This document shows positions 33,730 to 42,892 of a stretch of DNA of 64,000 bases, one piece after another. This stretch comes from Ruminococcaceae bacterium KH2T8 (GTDB lineage: Bacteria; Bacillota; Clostridia; Saccharofermentanales; Saccharofermentanaceae). Location of the stretch: positions 1 to 64,000 of the forward strand of contig FOIY01000006.1 of the NCBI GenBank assembly GCA_900111435.1, in the 5' to 3' direction. The notes beneath the pieces were generated by a model that was not told the origin of the DNA, made no database searches, and saw only the letters and a program-made list of their open reading frames with translations. Position 1 is the first letter of the stretch. Every line of letters starts with the position of its first letter. The position numbers were made by a program, and so were the translations under genes.

Positions 33730-34359
33730 ATGGCAAAACAGAAGCAGGCAGAGGTTAAGACCCCCGCTCCGGCTACCAAGGACAGACTTGTCGATGCAGC
33801 TTTGGAGCTTTTTTCGCAGAAAGGATACAGCGCTACGAGCGTAGATGAGATCGCAGAATCCATTGGTATCAAGGGTCCTAACCTTTACAAGTATTTCAAG
33901 GGTAAGGAAGCACTTTTGGATATGCTTTCCGATATGTCGGACGAGCAGTACCTTATGCAGATGGGCATGGTAAAGGCAAGTCCCATCAAGATCTCCAATG
34001 CTGTAGAGCTCAAGGCTTATGCTATCGGACAGTTTCAGTTTACTGTTTCGAACGAAAAGGTCTCAAAGATGAGAAAGATGTGCACCATCGAGCAGTACAG
34101 GAGCGAGAATTTCAAGAAGCAGACTACTTACCATCAGATCGATGTTCTTGAGCACACGTTCACGGCTATCTTCAAGGATCTGATCGCGGAAGGCAAAGTG
34201 AAGGACGTTGATCCCGAGACATTGGCTTTCGAGTTCTTTTCTCCCGTTTCGCTGCTTGTTCAGTGGTGTGACAGGGAGCCCGACAGAAAAGATGAGATCT
34301 TTAAGAGGGTGGAAAGACATATCGATTTCTTTATCGACACGTATTTCATAGAAAAGTGA
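33730..34359 (+). CDS. TetR-family transcriptional regulator
   Basis: 209 residues. The N-terminal helix-turn-helix is clear: RLVDAALELFSQKGYSATSVDEIAESIGIKGPNLYKYFKGKEALLDML. The C-terminal ligand-binding domain is not assignable to a subfamily. The first 17 residues are a Lys/Ala/Pro-rich extension. The next genes are not obvious targets, and a terminator lies 29 bases after the stop. AGGAGAG precedes the ATG. Confidence 0.88.
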   Translation: MAKQKQAEVKTPAPATKDRLVDAALELFSQKGYSATSVDEIAESIGIKGPNLYKYFKGKEALLDMLSDMSDEQYLMQMGMVKASPIKISNAVELKAYAIGQFQFTVSNEKVSKMRKMCTIEQYRSENFKKQTTYHQIDVLEHTFTAIFKDLIAEGKVKDVDPETLAFEFFSPVSLLVQWCDREPDRKDEIFKRVERHIDFFIDTYFIEK

Positions 34360-34387
34360 TAAGTCACGTATCTAATAAGTAATTACA

Positions 34388-34424
34388 AGGTCGGATATCC
34401 TTTCGGGGGATGTCCGATCTTTAT
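34388..34424 (+). terminator. Rho-independent terminator after the TetR gene
   Basis: GGTCGGATATCC (34389-34400) pairs with GGATGTCCGATC (34408-34419), one G-U, followed by TTTATG. Confidence 0.78.
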
Positions 34425-34450
34425 GTCGGGGAAATTTTTCCGAAATAGTG

Positions 34451-34481
34451 TTGACTCTGACGTAACGTAATAGTTTATAGT
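34451..34481 (+). promoter_or_regulatory. MerR-type promoter with 19-base spacer
   Basis: TTGACT (34451-34456), 19-base spacer, TATAGT (34476-34481). The over-long spacer is the hallmark of promoters activated by MerR proteins, which untwist the DNA. The spacer contains the dyad-like GACGTAACGTAA. The adjacent MerR gene probably controls itself. Confidence 0.72.
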
Positions 34482-34506
34482 AAGGTCACCGAGGGAGGGA
34501 AAGACA

Positions 34507-35235
34507 ATGATGACAGTTCATGAAGTAAGCAAGATCGCGGGAGTGAGTATACGCACTCTTCAATACTACGATAAGATCGGACTTCTGCATCCGGCAGGAT
34601 ACTCCGATTCGGGCTACAGACTGTATGACGATACAGATCTGAAGCGGTTGCAGCAGATCATGCTCTTCAGGGAGCTGGAATTTCCTCTTAAGGACATTGG
34701 GAAGATAGTCGAGGATCCCAATTTCGATCAGGGGAAAGCGTTAAGGCAGCAGATCGAGCTGCTTGAACTCAAGAAAGAACACCTCGAGGATCTGATCGAA
34801 CTCGCTCGGAACTTACAGAAAAAAGGAGAAAATTATATGGATTTTAAAGCATTCGATACCAGTAAGATCGAGGAATTTGCACGTGAAGCAAAGAAGTCTT
34901 GGGGTGATACACCCGAGTATAAGGAATACGAGAAGAAGAACGGTAAGAAGACTGTAGAGGAGACGAAGGCTATGGCTGATAAGATGATGGAGATCATCGC
35001 AGAGTTCGGTCCCATGAAGGACACGGATCCGTCTTCCGATGAGGCTCAGGCTCAGGTCGTAAAGCTTCAGTCTTATATCTCCGATAACTACTACAAGTGC
35101 TCTGATGAGATCCTTGCAGGACTCGGACAGATGTATGTCGCAGGCGGTGAGTTCACTGATAATATCGACGCTGCGGGCGGCAAGGGCACTGCCGAATTCA
35201 TCTCAAAGGCAATCGAGATCCACTGCGGAAAGTGA
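34507..35235 (+). CDS. MerR-family regulator with TipAS-like ligand domain
   Basis: 242 residues. The MerR DNA-binding domain is VHEVSKIAGVSIRTLQYYDKIGLLHPAGYSDSGYRLY (about 4-40). A long dimerisation helix (about 76-108) and a C-terminal TipAS domain (about 118-242) follow, with WGDTPEYKEYEKK and the YISDNYYKCSDEILAGLGQMYV segment. TipAS domains bind thiopeptide or other hydrophobic drugs and trigger transcription activation. GGGAGGGA precedes the ATG, and a 19-base-spacer promoter lies directly upstream, consistent with autoactivation. Confidence 0.9.
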   Translation: MMTVHEVSKIAGVSIRTLQYYDKIGLLHPAGYSDSGYRLYDDTDLKRLQQIMLFRELEFPLKDIGKIVEDPNFDQGKALRQQIELLELKKEHLEDLIELARNLQKKGENYMDFKAFDTSKIEEFAREAKKSWGDTPEYKEYEKKNGKKTVEETKAMADKMMEIIAEFGPMKDTDPSSDEAQAQVVKLQSYISDNYYKCSDEILAGLGQMYVAGGEFTDNIDAAGGKGTAEFISKAIEIHCGK

Positions 35236-35255
35236 TAACCGATAACAAGATGAGC

Positions 35256-35292
35256 AAGGGGCATCGATCGACATGATCGGTGCCCTTTTATA
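35256..35292 (+). terminator. Rho-independent terminator after the MerR gene
   Basis: AAGGGGCATCGATC (35256-35269) pairs with GATCGGTGCCCTTTT (35275-35289). Confidence 0.82.
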
Positions 35293-35323
35293 GTGCTAAA
35301 ATATCTTATGGAGGAAACGGAAT

Positions 35324-35812
35324 ATGAGCGAGATAGTATTTGATACTGCAACACTTGAAGATAAGGAAGAATTATTGAGACTTCGTATCGCATATATGAA
35401 GGCAGACTTCGGAACCGTGAGCGAGTACGAAGAGAAGTGCATGAGAGACAGGCTTCCGGATTATTATGACAGGAGACTCGGAAAAGACCTTATTGTCTTT
35501 ACGGCAAGAGATAACGGGAAGATAGTAGCTACCGCATATCTTCTCGTGATCGAGAAACCTGCGAGCTCTCTGCTCCATAACGGACTTTGTGGAGAGGTGC
35601 TGAGCGTATTTACAGACGATGATTACAGACATAAGGGAATCTGTACCAGACTCATGCAGATGCTCGTTGACTACGCGAAGGAACACGATATCAGCAGAGT
35701 GGATCTCATGGCTACCGACGATGGCTATCCCGTATATAAGAAGGTAGGATTCGCGGATAAGGTCCAGAAATATAAGGATATGAGGATCAAGTTTGCAGAT
35801 CAGGCAACTTAA
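35324..35812 (+). CDS. GNAT N-acetyltransferase
   Basis: 162 residues. The acetyl-CoA loop region is EVLSVFTDDDYRHKGICTRLMQMLVDYA, followed by RVDLMATDDGYPVYKKVGFADKV. The substrate is unknown. The short leader has GGAGG upstream of the ATG. It follows the MerR terminator, so it is separately transcribed. Confidence 0.85.
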   Translation: MSEIVFDTATLEDKEELLRLRIAYMKADFGTVSEYEEKCMRDRLPDYYDRRLGKDLIVFTARDNGKIVATAYLLVIEKPASSLLHNGLCGEVLSVFTDDDYRHKGICTRLMQMLVDYAKEHDISRVDLMATDDGYPVYKKVGFADKVQKYKDMRIKFADQAT

Positions 35813-35900
35813 AGTAGCATGATCTCTACGATAAGTTGGTGGAGATAAAATGTTCTGCATCCTAATATGAAGGCATGAACGATAACGGAGGTGCCGCATT

Positions 35901-36578
35901 ATGATCTTTCCCGAGAAACTTCAGCTCATCAGAAAGAGCAAGGGATTTACGCAGGAGGAACTCGCCGATGCTCTAAACGTATCGCGTCAGGCAGTTGCCA
36001 AATGGGAGTCCGGACAGGGTTATCCCGATATCGCAAATCTCATAAGTATCAGTAAGCTCTTTAATGTGACTGTGGACTATCTCGTAAAGGACGGAGCGTG
36101 TCAGGTAAGCCCGGCGGCAGTATCTTCCGACAGGCCTGAGATAGATGAACTTATCGAATTTCGTCTCGAAGCAAATCGTGTGACTTATGCGGGCTTTTCA
36201 AACGAGGTGCAGGCTTCGCGCCTTTCATCCCATGACTACAGATACGATAAGGGGGATTACACCTATATCGATACCTACGTAGGCGGAGAGATCTTCGCAG
36301 GAGAAGAAGTGGTCTTTAAGAAAGATATCGCCCTTTATGCCATGAATTATTGCGGACGTGTTCTTGATGAGAAGTTCAGCGGTGATTTTCTCAAAGAGGC
36401 ACTTCGAGCAGCTGCTAAGGATCTGCCGTATAGAGGTCCTGCGCACTATAGCGACGGTGAATACACTTACACTGCCAAGGTCAACGGTGATATCTCATGG
36501 TTTCAGGGATATGAAGAGATATCCTGCTCGGGAGTAAAGGTATATGAGTGCTATTTCCACGGCGGGCTGATGAGATAA
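35901..36578 (+). CDS. XRE regulator with DUF5680 sensor-like domain
   Basis: 225 residues. Residues about 5-65 are an XRE helix-turn-helix (FTQEELADALNVSRQAVAKWESGQGYPDI). From about 85 to the end is a DUF5680-type domain with AGFSNEVQASRLSSHDYRYDKGDYTYIDTYVGGE and the late WFQGYEEISCSGVKVYECYFHGG motif, shared by many gut Firmicute regulators. The ligand is unknown. It converges on the EFR1 gene four bases beyond its stop. Confidence 0.85.
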   Translation: MIFPEKLQLIRKSKGFTQEELADALNVSRQAVAKWESGQGYPDIANLISISKLFNVTVDYLVKDGACQVSPAAVSSDRPEIDELIEFRLEANRVTYAGFSNEVQASRLSSHDYRYDKGDYTYIDTYVGGEIFAGEEVVFKKDIALYAMNYCGRVLDEKFSGDFLKEALRAAAKDLPYRGPAHYSDGEYTYTAKVNGDISWFQGYEEISCSGVKVYECYFHGGLMR

Positions 36579-36582
36579 AAGA

Positions 36583-37338
36583 TCAGCTTACGCTCTTAGG
36601 TCCGTGATATCTGATCTTGCCTGAAGTGTGCTTTCCGAATTCTATCGCTTCCTTAGGGCAGAGGTTGATACAAGCCGTACAATGTGTGCATCTGCCGCTC
36701 CACTTCGGCATCTTGTCGACCATCTCTATACATCCCAAAGGGCAGACTTTCGCACATTTGCCGCAACCGATACATTCATCCGTGGCATAGAACTGATCGG
36801 CCTTCATGAAGAACTTATCGTAGACGGGATAAGTGATCTTAGCGAGTGCATATACCATCGTTTTACTAAGCTTATCGTCGAACGTCTTTCCTTCTTTTAT
36901 CAGTTCGCCGGCCTTTGCGATAACATCCTGAGAATCCTTTACGAGATTTCTGCACTCGTCTTGTGTCCTCATCCTGAAGTACATAAGGTAGTTCTGAGGA
37001 AGTACCACGCCCGTGGTGCCCATATACTTAAGTCCCTTTTCCTGACAAAGCTTGATATAGTATCTGTCACATGCGCCGATCTCAGAGCCGTAAGTCATGA
37101 AGAAATAAGCCTGAGCATCTTTTTTGAAAGCAGACTTCTTTAATGCTGCCAAAAGAGGTTCGGGCGGCGCGGAAGCGTAGACCGGAGCTACGATGACGAG
37201 CTTATCTTCAGATGAAAGATCCATACCTTCGCCGACCTTTGTATAAGCAGCTGAATCAAGTAAGCTGTCGCCGGTTATCTCCGCTATCTTTTCCGCTGCA
37301 AAGCGGCTGTTTCCGGTTCCCGTAAAATAAATGACCAT
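36583..37338 (-). CDS. EFR1-type flavodoxin/ferredoxin protein
   Basis: 251 residues from the ATG at 37338 (GGGAGA upstream); the open frame reaches 37452 but without a start signal. The N-terminal half is a flavodoxin-like domain starting VIYFTGTGNSRFAAEKIA, with the FMN phosphate loop TGTGNS. The C-terminal part has two 4Fe-4S motifs, CIGCGKCAKVCPLGC and CTHCTACINLCPKEA. This combination defines the EFR1 family of clostridial electron carriers. Partners are not in this window. Confidence 0.9.
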   Translation of the reverse strand: MVIYFTGTGNSRFAAEKIAEITGDSLLDSAAYTKVGEGMDLSSEDKLVIVAPVYASAPPEPLLAALKKSAFKKDAQAYFFMTYGSEIGACDRYYIKLCQEKGLKYMGTTGVVLPQNYLMYFRMRTQDECRNLVKDSQDVIAKAGELIKEGKTFDDKLSKTMVYALAKITYPVYDKFFMKADQFYATDECIGCGKCAKVCPLGCIEMVDKMPKWSGRCTHCTACINLCPKEAIEFGKHTSGKIRYHGPKSVS

Positions 37339-37462
37339 AGTAATATTCTCCCTTATTCTTTTAATATCGACCACGAGGATTATACTACTGTGACGGCTCG
37401 GATAAAGTGACGAAAGGCACAAATTTGAGGCAATGCGCGAATGCCCGTGCATTCCGTTATGT

Positions 37463-37468
37463 TATACT
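37463..37468 (+). promoter_or_regulatory. Extended -10 of the HIT gene
   Basis: TATACT preceded by TGT (extended -10), about 55 bases before the start codon of the HIT-family gene. Confidence 0.5.
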
Positions 37469-37523
37469 TTCGACAGTAAGGGACGGCTTTCGAGCCGAAG
37501 ATTCAGAAGGAGGATCTTAAGGG

Positions 37524-37931
37524 ATGCGCACCAAAGAAGGATGTATATTTTGCGATAAGAATAATATTTCTACGGAATTCGTCTATGAAGATGATCTGGT
37601 GATGGCTTTCCTTGACTTTGATCCCATAAATGAAGGCCATGTCCTGCTCGTTCCGAAGGAGCACTATCTCGATGTCGACGAGATGCCCGATGAACTCTTA
37701 TCCCACCTTATGATCGTAAGCAAGAAGATCGCTAAGGCGATAAAGGAGACTTATTCACCTGACGGCTACAGCATCATGCAAAACGGCGGTGTATTCAACG
37801 ATATAGGTCACTACCATCTGCACATATTCCCGAGGTTTAAAGGTGACGGCTTCGGTTGGACGAGCGGAGAGGGCAAGAAGAGTTGCGGCAAAGAAGTCGC
37901 TGCGAAGCTTCGGGCTGCGATCGAAAGATAA
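37524..37931 (+). CDS. HIT-family nucleotide hydrolase
   Basis: 135 residues. The histidine triad is HYHLHIF near residue 98, with the usual Hint-like elements CIFCDKN (possible zinc Cys), AFLDFDPINEGHVLLVPKEHY and SIMQNGGVFNDIG. Such proteins hydrolyse adenosine phosphoramidates or acyl-AMP. AAGGAGG precedes the ATG. The following zinc-ribbon gene starts 13 bases later. Confidence 0.92.
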   Translation: MRTKEGCIFCDKNNISTEFVYEDDLVMAFLDFDPINEGHVLLVPKEHYLDVDEMPDELLSHLMIVSKKIAKAIKETYSPDGYSIMQNGGVFNDIGHYHLHIFPRFKGDGFGWTSGEGKKSCGKEVAAKLRAAIER

Positions 37932-37944
37932 ATGGAGAATTACG

Positions 37945-38313
37945 ATGGAAACCAATACAGCTAAATGTCATTCGTGCGGAAATGAATATGAGTTTTATAA
38001 TTCCGGGAATATGATGATATTCTGCCCGCATTGTCATCACTGCGATAATGTGTGCTGCGATTTCGGATTCGGTCCCGTCACGCCGTGTTCGATCGATATG
38101 GGTACTGAGAGGCTCGGCGTCATCACGATCGAAAAGGAAGGGCGGGAAGAACGCTATAAGCTCGTATCCGAAAAGTACGGTATAGATACTTTCCTTAAGA
38201 ATTCATATATGGAAGCGATCGGTGAAGCCGGCAGGATGATATCCGATATGATCGAAAAGGCTGATCCTACTGCTCTTTCGTACGGGTTTCGTCAAAATGT
38301 CCCGAATGTTTGA
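37945..38313 (+). CDS. Small Cys-rich zinc-ribbon-like protein
   Basis: 122 residues from ATG 37945, chosen for the GGAG upstream and because the longer frame overlaps the HIT gene. The N-terminal part carries CHSCG, CPHCHHC and CCDFG motifs, suggesting one or two zinc sites, followed by a helical segment rich in charged residues. No family is recognised. Probably cotranscribed with the HIT gene. Confidence 0.65.
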   Translation: METNTAKCHSCGNEYEFYNSGNMMIFCPHCHHCDNVCCDFGFGPVTPCSIDMGTERLGVITIEKEGREERYKLVSEKYGIDTFLKNSYMEAIGEAGRMISDMIEKADPTALSYGFRQNVPNV

Positions 38314-38387
38314 GGTGTTCTTGTTGTTTTTGACATGTGGTTTATAATATCTGATGGTATGGAAGGCAGCAACGAAGGAGGTAGGAC

Positions 38388-39989
38388 ATGTATACCGTTG
38401 TTGTTGCGGACGATGAAGAGGAGATCCGCAGAGCATTAGTCAAAAAGATAGACTGGAACAGCCTGGGTTTCGAGCTCGTTGGCGAGGCATCTAACGGTGC
38501 CGAAGCGCTCGAGCTTACTGAGAAACTGTGCCCTGATCTTCTGCTGACCGATATCATGATGCCCTTTATCGGCGGTATTGAGCTCGCAAGGCAGATCCGC
38601 GAAGTAAGGCCTTCAACTCAGATCGCATTCCTTACCGGCTACGAAGTCTTTGAATTTGCAAAGAAGGCGATCCAGTACAATATCGTAAGTTATCTCTTAA
38701 AGCCCATCTCCGCCGAAGAGATGAGCGAGGAACTCATAAAGATAAGAAAGATAATAGACAAGAAGTTCGAGCAGTTCCGTTCATCGGCTCAGGCTATGGA
38801 ACACTTAGAGACGATATCTTTCGTGATGCCGCTCCTGCTGGACGGATACTCACATACGGATTCCGAAGAGGCTCGCACGAGCATTATAAGCGAGGCTGAT
38901 AAGCTGGGGCTCATGCCTTCTAAGACAGATACATCTTATTGCGTTCTCGTAACGAGCATCTCCGACAAGAAGGGAAAGAATGTGACATCCAAGGCGTGCG
39001 TGAATTCTTTCGATCTAATCCTTGATAAATATGTAAGCCATGTGAGCTTTTATACTGACGGGCGTGTAGTATCGCTCCTTTACGGTACAAGGAGAACTTT
39101 GGATAAGTATCTTCATATCGCTGTAGAGGATATCTCTCAAAGTGTCGAGAGGATCATGAACAGCAACTGCTATATCGGTATAAGCAGGACGGGAGATGAT
39201 ATCCTTGGTCTTCATGAGCTCTATGTGGAATCGATGAATGCCATTTCCTTTAACGGAGAAGCAGAAGGAAGCATCAGATATATATCCGATATCGAGAATG
39301 ACTACTTTTCCGACATCGAGAAGTTCGAAGCTTTTGTCGCAGAAGAGGAAAGATGCGTTAGAGGAGGTATGGTACTGGAGGCTGCCGACGCGGCTGACAG
39401 GATCTTTGATTCTCTCGATAATGCGAGCCGCTACAAGCTCAGTGCGAATTTCATCGTACCGAATATCACATCTTCCGTATATAAGATCCTGTATTCCGTT
39501 GTCGATAAGGAACATGCGGACAGGCTGCAGTCGGAGTGCCCTCTTCAGATGGCCGATCTTTACGGTAATATCGCCAATATCAGGGAATACTGCAAAAAAC
39601 TCTGTGTCCGAGCCGCCGAGCTCGTTGACGAGCAGTGCAAGAAATCGGGTTCGAGACACTGTGAGCTCGCGCTCGATCATATAAACAGGAATTTTGCCGA
39701 TCCGGATATATCGCTCGTGAGCGTAAGCCGCGAGATAGCCGTAAGCCCCAATTACCTGAGCGCCCTCGTGCGAAAGGAAACGGGCAGCACATTTATCGAG
39801 CTACTGACCAAGAGAAGGATGGAGGAGGCTGTGGCACTCCTTAAGTATCCCGCTTTCAAGATAAAGGATGTCGCGCTTAAGTGCGGCTATGTCGATCAGC
39901 ACTATTTCAGCTACAGCTTTAAGAAAGAGACGGGAATGTCTCCTATTCAGTATAAGAAACAACTTGCTGAGGAGACTGAAGCCGAGTAA
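38388..39989 (+). CDS. YesN-type AraC response regulator
   Basis: 533 residues. N-terminal receiver domain with acidic pair ADDEEE and phosphoacceptor Asp55 in LLLTDIMMPFIGG, a long middle region, and a C-terminal AraC helix-turn-helix pair (about 425-525) with SLVSVSREIAVSPNYLSALVRKETG and KDVALKCGYVDQHYFSYSFKKETG. This is the partner of the YesM-type kinase whose start overlaps the stop (TAATG). A TATAAT at 38343-38348 lies upstream. Regulators of this kind usually control carbohydrate uptake; the target here is not adjacent. Confidence 0.92.
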   Translation: MYTVVVADDEEEIRRALVKKIDWNSLGFELVGEASNGAEALELTEKLCPDLLLTDIMMPFIGGIELARQIREVRPSTQIAFLTGYEVFEFAKKAIQYNIVSYLLKPISAEEMSEELIKIRKIIDKKFEQFRSSAQAMEHLETISFVMPLLLDGYSHTDSEEARTSIISEADKLGLMPSKTDTSYCVLVTSISDKKGKNVTSKACVNSFDLILDKYVSHVSFYTDGRVVSLLYGTRRTLDKYLHIAVEDISQSVERIMNSNCYIGISRTGDDILGLHELYVESMNAISFNGEAEGSIRYISDIENDYFSDIEKFEAFVAEEERCVRGGMVLEAADAADRIFDSLDNASRYKLSANFIVPNITSSVYKILYSVVDKEHADRLQSECPLQMADLYGNIANIREYCKKLCVRAAELVDEQCKKSGSRHCELALDHINRNFADPDISLVSVSREIAVSPNYLSALVRKETGSTFIELLTKRRMEEAVALLKYPAFKIKDVALKCGYVDQHYFSYSFKKETGMSPIQYKKQLAEETEAE

Positions 39990-41701
39990 TGGGAAAGAAG
40001 ATAAGGAAGGCGTCGATATCACTGGCAGATGCGATGACGATAGTTGTCGTTTCGATAGTATTCGTGGCGGTCGTTATCGCGCTGCTTGTTTTTAATACTC
40101 TTTTCAGACGTTCTATGGAGAGATCCGCGATCACGAATTCCGAACAGTCGGTAACGCAGGTTGCCAATACTATAGATAACTATACCGATGACATGATCGG
40201 CATCATGGATAAGCTCTGTGACAACAGTGACGGAGAGGGCGCTTCGCAGGAGGAACTTTTTGATGATCTTATCGAGATACGAAGCGACGTCGTAATGGTA
40301 GCAACCTACGATGCAGAAGACAATAATACGGGTATCTGGTCGAACTATGAGGTCAAGGATCTTATCGTCAGCAATCTGTCTTTAAACGATGTTCCCGAAG
40401 AAGCAGAAGACGGTATCTCCATATCGGCACCGCATGTTGTCTCGGTACTTGATAATAACTATCCCTGGGTAGTTACGATAACAAAGGCAACGGACGGTTC
40501 GTACGGCGATTTTTCCAAGCTCGCGATAGATGTTCAGTTCTCGGGTATCGCAGGCTATATAGATGAGGTCGGTATCGGAGAACATGGTTACTGCTTCATT
40601 ATGGACGGTGACGGCAATATCATCTATCATCCTCAGCAACAGCTCATCTATGCGGGACTGAAGGAAGAGAATACCGAGATCTGCAGGCTGCCCGACGGCT
40701 CGCATCTGTCCGAGGGTGTTATCTATTCCGTTAAGACGCTCGACAGGAGCAACTGGAAGATCGTAGGTGTCACATTCCTTGATGAGACGGTCAATACGAG
40801 AGTAAACACCATGATATTGGTATCGATCCTGATACTGCTCCTTGTGGTTCTCATGTCTTTCCTGAGCGGCAGCCTCTTCTCAAGTCTCTTTACTAAGCCC
40901 GTTAATAAGCTTACGGATGCGATGCGTGACTTCGAGGATAATGCCTCTGATTTCGTATTCGAGCCCATAGCCGGAGCAGTCGAGGTCAACAGGCTGTCGG
41001 ATTCTTTCGAGCATCTCGTTAAGAGGATCCAGCAGCTCATGGAGGAGGTCAAGAATGAGGAGACCATCCTTCGAAAGACGGAGCTCAAGGCTCTTCAGGC
41101 GCAGATCGACCCTCATTTCCTCTATAACACTTTGGATTCCATCTCCTGGATGTGCGAAGAAGGACGAAATGCCGAAGCTGTCCATATGGTAAATGCTCTT
41201 GCCAAGCTCTTCAGGATCAGCATAAGCCGCGGTCAGGAACTGATACCGATCGAGAAGGAAGTGCAGCATGCCGAATGCTATCTGCAGATCCAGAAATACA
41301 GATACAAGAATCAGTTTGACTATGAATTCGACGTTCAGGAATCCTGCAAGGAATATCTGTGTAACAAGATAACTCTCCAGCCACTGATTGAGAATGCACT
41401 CTACCACGGACTTAATATGATCGACGAAGGTCATATCAAGATAAGTATCCGCGAAGAAGGTGACGATGTCATCCTGGATATCGAAGATAACGGAGTAGGT
41501 ATGAGCGAAGAGCAGATCGCGGGACTTTTCGAGAAGGAAAATTCCGAAAAGCGCGGCATCGGCGTAAAGAATGTCAACGACAGGATCAAGATATATTTCG
41601 GTGACAGATACGGTATCACGATCAGATCCGAGCTCGATGTCGGTACATGTGTATCGATAAGGATACCTAAGATAACGGAGGCTGCTAAGTATGAAAAATA
41701 A
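39989..41701 (+). CDS. YesM-type sensor histidine kinase
   Basis: 570 residues. One membrane helix (about 15-37), a dCache-like extracellular sensor (about 40-270, with GEHGYCFIMDGDGNIIYHP), a second membrane helix (about 272-298), HAMP, the His_kinase domain with phospho-His376 in QIDPHFLYNTLDSISWM, and a HATPase domain with ENALYHGL, DIEDNGVGM and GIGVKNVNDRI. It autophosphorylates and passes phosphate to the YesN regulator. Its end overlaps the substrate-binding protein gene by 11 bases, so the three genes are one unit. Confidence 0.92.
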   Translation: MGKKIRKASISLADAMTIVVVSIVFVAVVIALLVFNTLFRRSMERSAITNSEQSVTQVANTIDNYTDDMIGIMDKLCDNSDGEGASQEELFDDLIEIRSDVVMVATYDAEDNNTGIWSNYEVKDLIVSNLSLNDVPEEAEDGISISAPHVVSVLDNNYPWVVTITKATDGSYGDFSKLAIDVQFSGIAGYIDEVGIGEHGYCFIMDGDGNIIYHPQQQLIYAGLKEENTEICRLPDGSHLSEGVIYSVKTLDRSNWKIVGVTFLDETVNTRVNTMILVSILILLLVVLMSFLSGSLFSSLFTKPVNKLTDAMRDFEDNASDFVFEPIAGAVEVNRLSDSFEHLVKRIQQLMEEVKNEETILRKTELKALQAQIDPHFLYNTLDSISWMCEEGRNAEAVHMVNALAKLFRISISRGQELIPIEKEVQHAECYLQIQKYRYKNQFDYEFDVQESCKEYLCNKITLQPLIENALYHGLNMIDEGHIKISIREEGDDVILDIEDNGVGMSEEQIAGLFEKENSEKRGIGVKNVNDRIKIYFGDRYGITIRSELDVGTCVSIRIPKITEAAKYEK

Positions 41702-42704
41702 GAAGACCAGGTCTCCGAGCCTTATCATCATATGTGCCGTTCTGCTCGTGGCGATAGGCATAGCGGGATTTGCCGTTCTGAGCAAGTATTCTGCGGCCAA
41801 AGGAAAGGTCACCAGTAAAGAGACCAGGGAATATGTGGCCGTGATAGGCAAGTCGGATGTATCGGCTTTCTGGATCAGTGTATCCTCGGGAGCGAGGGCT
41901 GCCGCTGCAGAGTATAACCTCGATATGACCTTTGAGGCTCCCGAGAGCGAGGAGGATTACGAGGCTCAAAACGAGATGATACGTGCTGCAGTGGCAAACG
42001 GAGCCAAGGCTATCGTCTTTTCGGCGATCGACTATAACGGAAATGCCGTCGCGATAAAGGAAGCCGTTGATGCCGGGATACCTGTAATAGTCATAGACAG
42101 TGACGTTAACTGCCAGGACGTATCCTGCAGGATAATGACGGATAATTATCTCGCAGGTCGACTTGCAGGTGCACACGCGCTCCTCAATAACCCCGGTGAG
42201 ATCACGGTGGGCATCGTCAATTACGACATCAATTCCGCGAACGGACAGCAGCGTGAAGAGGGATTTTGCGATGCGATAAGAGAGTCTGGTAGAGCTGCGG
42301 GGATCTACACGGTCAACTGCGTATCTACTGAGGAATCAGCTTATGACGGTACGATGGAGCTCTTAACCGAGCACCCTGATATCAATACGATCGCTGCTCT
42401 TAACGAGCTCATGAGCCTGGGATCCGGTTATGCCGTAAGAGACCTGGGGCTCAAGGACGAGATCGATATCTATGCTTTTGACAGTAATGTAGTCTCGGTA
42501 GGTATGCTCGAGACGGGTGAGATAGAAGGTCTGATCGTTCAAAATCCGTACGCAATGGGTTATCTCGGTGTCGAGAGTGCATATCAGCTCATCAACGGAA
42601 TACCGCTTCAGTCGGATCAGATAGATACTACTACGACATATGTCTCTGTGGACAATATGTACGATGTCGATATTCAGAGAATGGTATTCAGATTCGACGA
42701 TTGA
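41691..42704 (+). CDS. Membrane-tethered sugar-binding protein (RbsB-like)
   Basis: 337 residues. An N-terminal hydrophobic anchor (LIIICAVLLVAIGIAGFAVL) without a lipobox Cys is followed by a periplasmic-binding-protein type 1 domain with SDVSAFWISVSSGARAAAAEYN, GAKAIVFSAIDYNG, GIPVIVIDSDV and the late PYAMGYLGVESAYQLI. No permease or ATPase follows, so this protein probably feeds ligand information to the YesM sensor rather than an ABC transporter, as in other three-component systems. Overlaps the kinase gene by 11 bases. Confidence 0.88.
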   Translation: MKNKKTRSPSLIIICAVLLVAIGIAGFAVLSKYSAAKGKVTSKETREYVAVIGKSDVSAFWISVSSGARAAAAEYNLDMTFEAPESEEDYEAQNEMIRAAVANGAKAIVFSAIDYNGNAVAIKEAVDAGIPVIVIDSDVNCQDVSCRIMTDNYLAGRLAGAHALLNNPGEITVGIVNYDINSANGQQREEGFCDAIRESGRAAGIYTVNCVSTEESAYDGTMELLTEHPDINTIAALNELMSLGSGYAVRDLGLKDEIDIYAFDSNVVSVGMLETGEIEGLIVQNPYAMGYLGVESAYQLINGIPLQSDQIDTTTTYVSVDNMYDVDIQRMVFRFDD

Positions 42705-42778
42705 TGCTGCCGTGCCTCGAAATGCAGCAGTAGCAGTGCTTTCGGGACTTTGAAACCTTTGGGTGAAGCCCCGCAAAA

Positions 42779-42806
42779 TTGACTTAAACCCCATATGTGA
42801 TAAAAT
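42779..42806 (+). promoter_or_regulatory. Promoter of the acyltransferase-glmM pair
   Basis: TTGACT (42779-42784), 16-base spacer, TAAAAT (42801-42806), about 85 bases before the first start codon. Confidence 0.6.
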
Positions 42807-42892
42807 ATCTGCATTGTTTCAAGAGGCTCTGTGCCTGTATGAATACACATGATTTACGATGTTTATGAGCATTACGCTCGATCGAGGTATAT

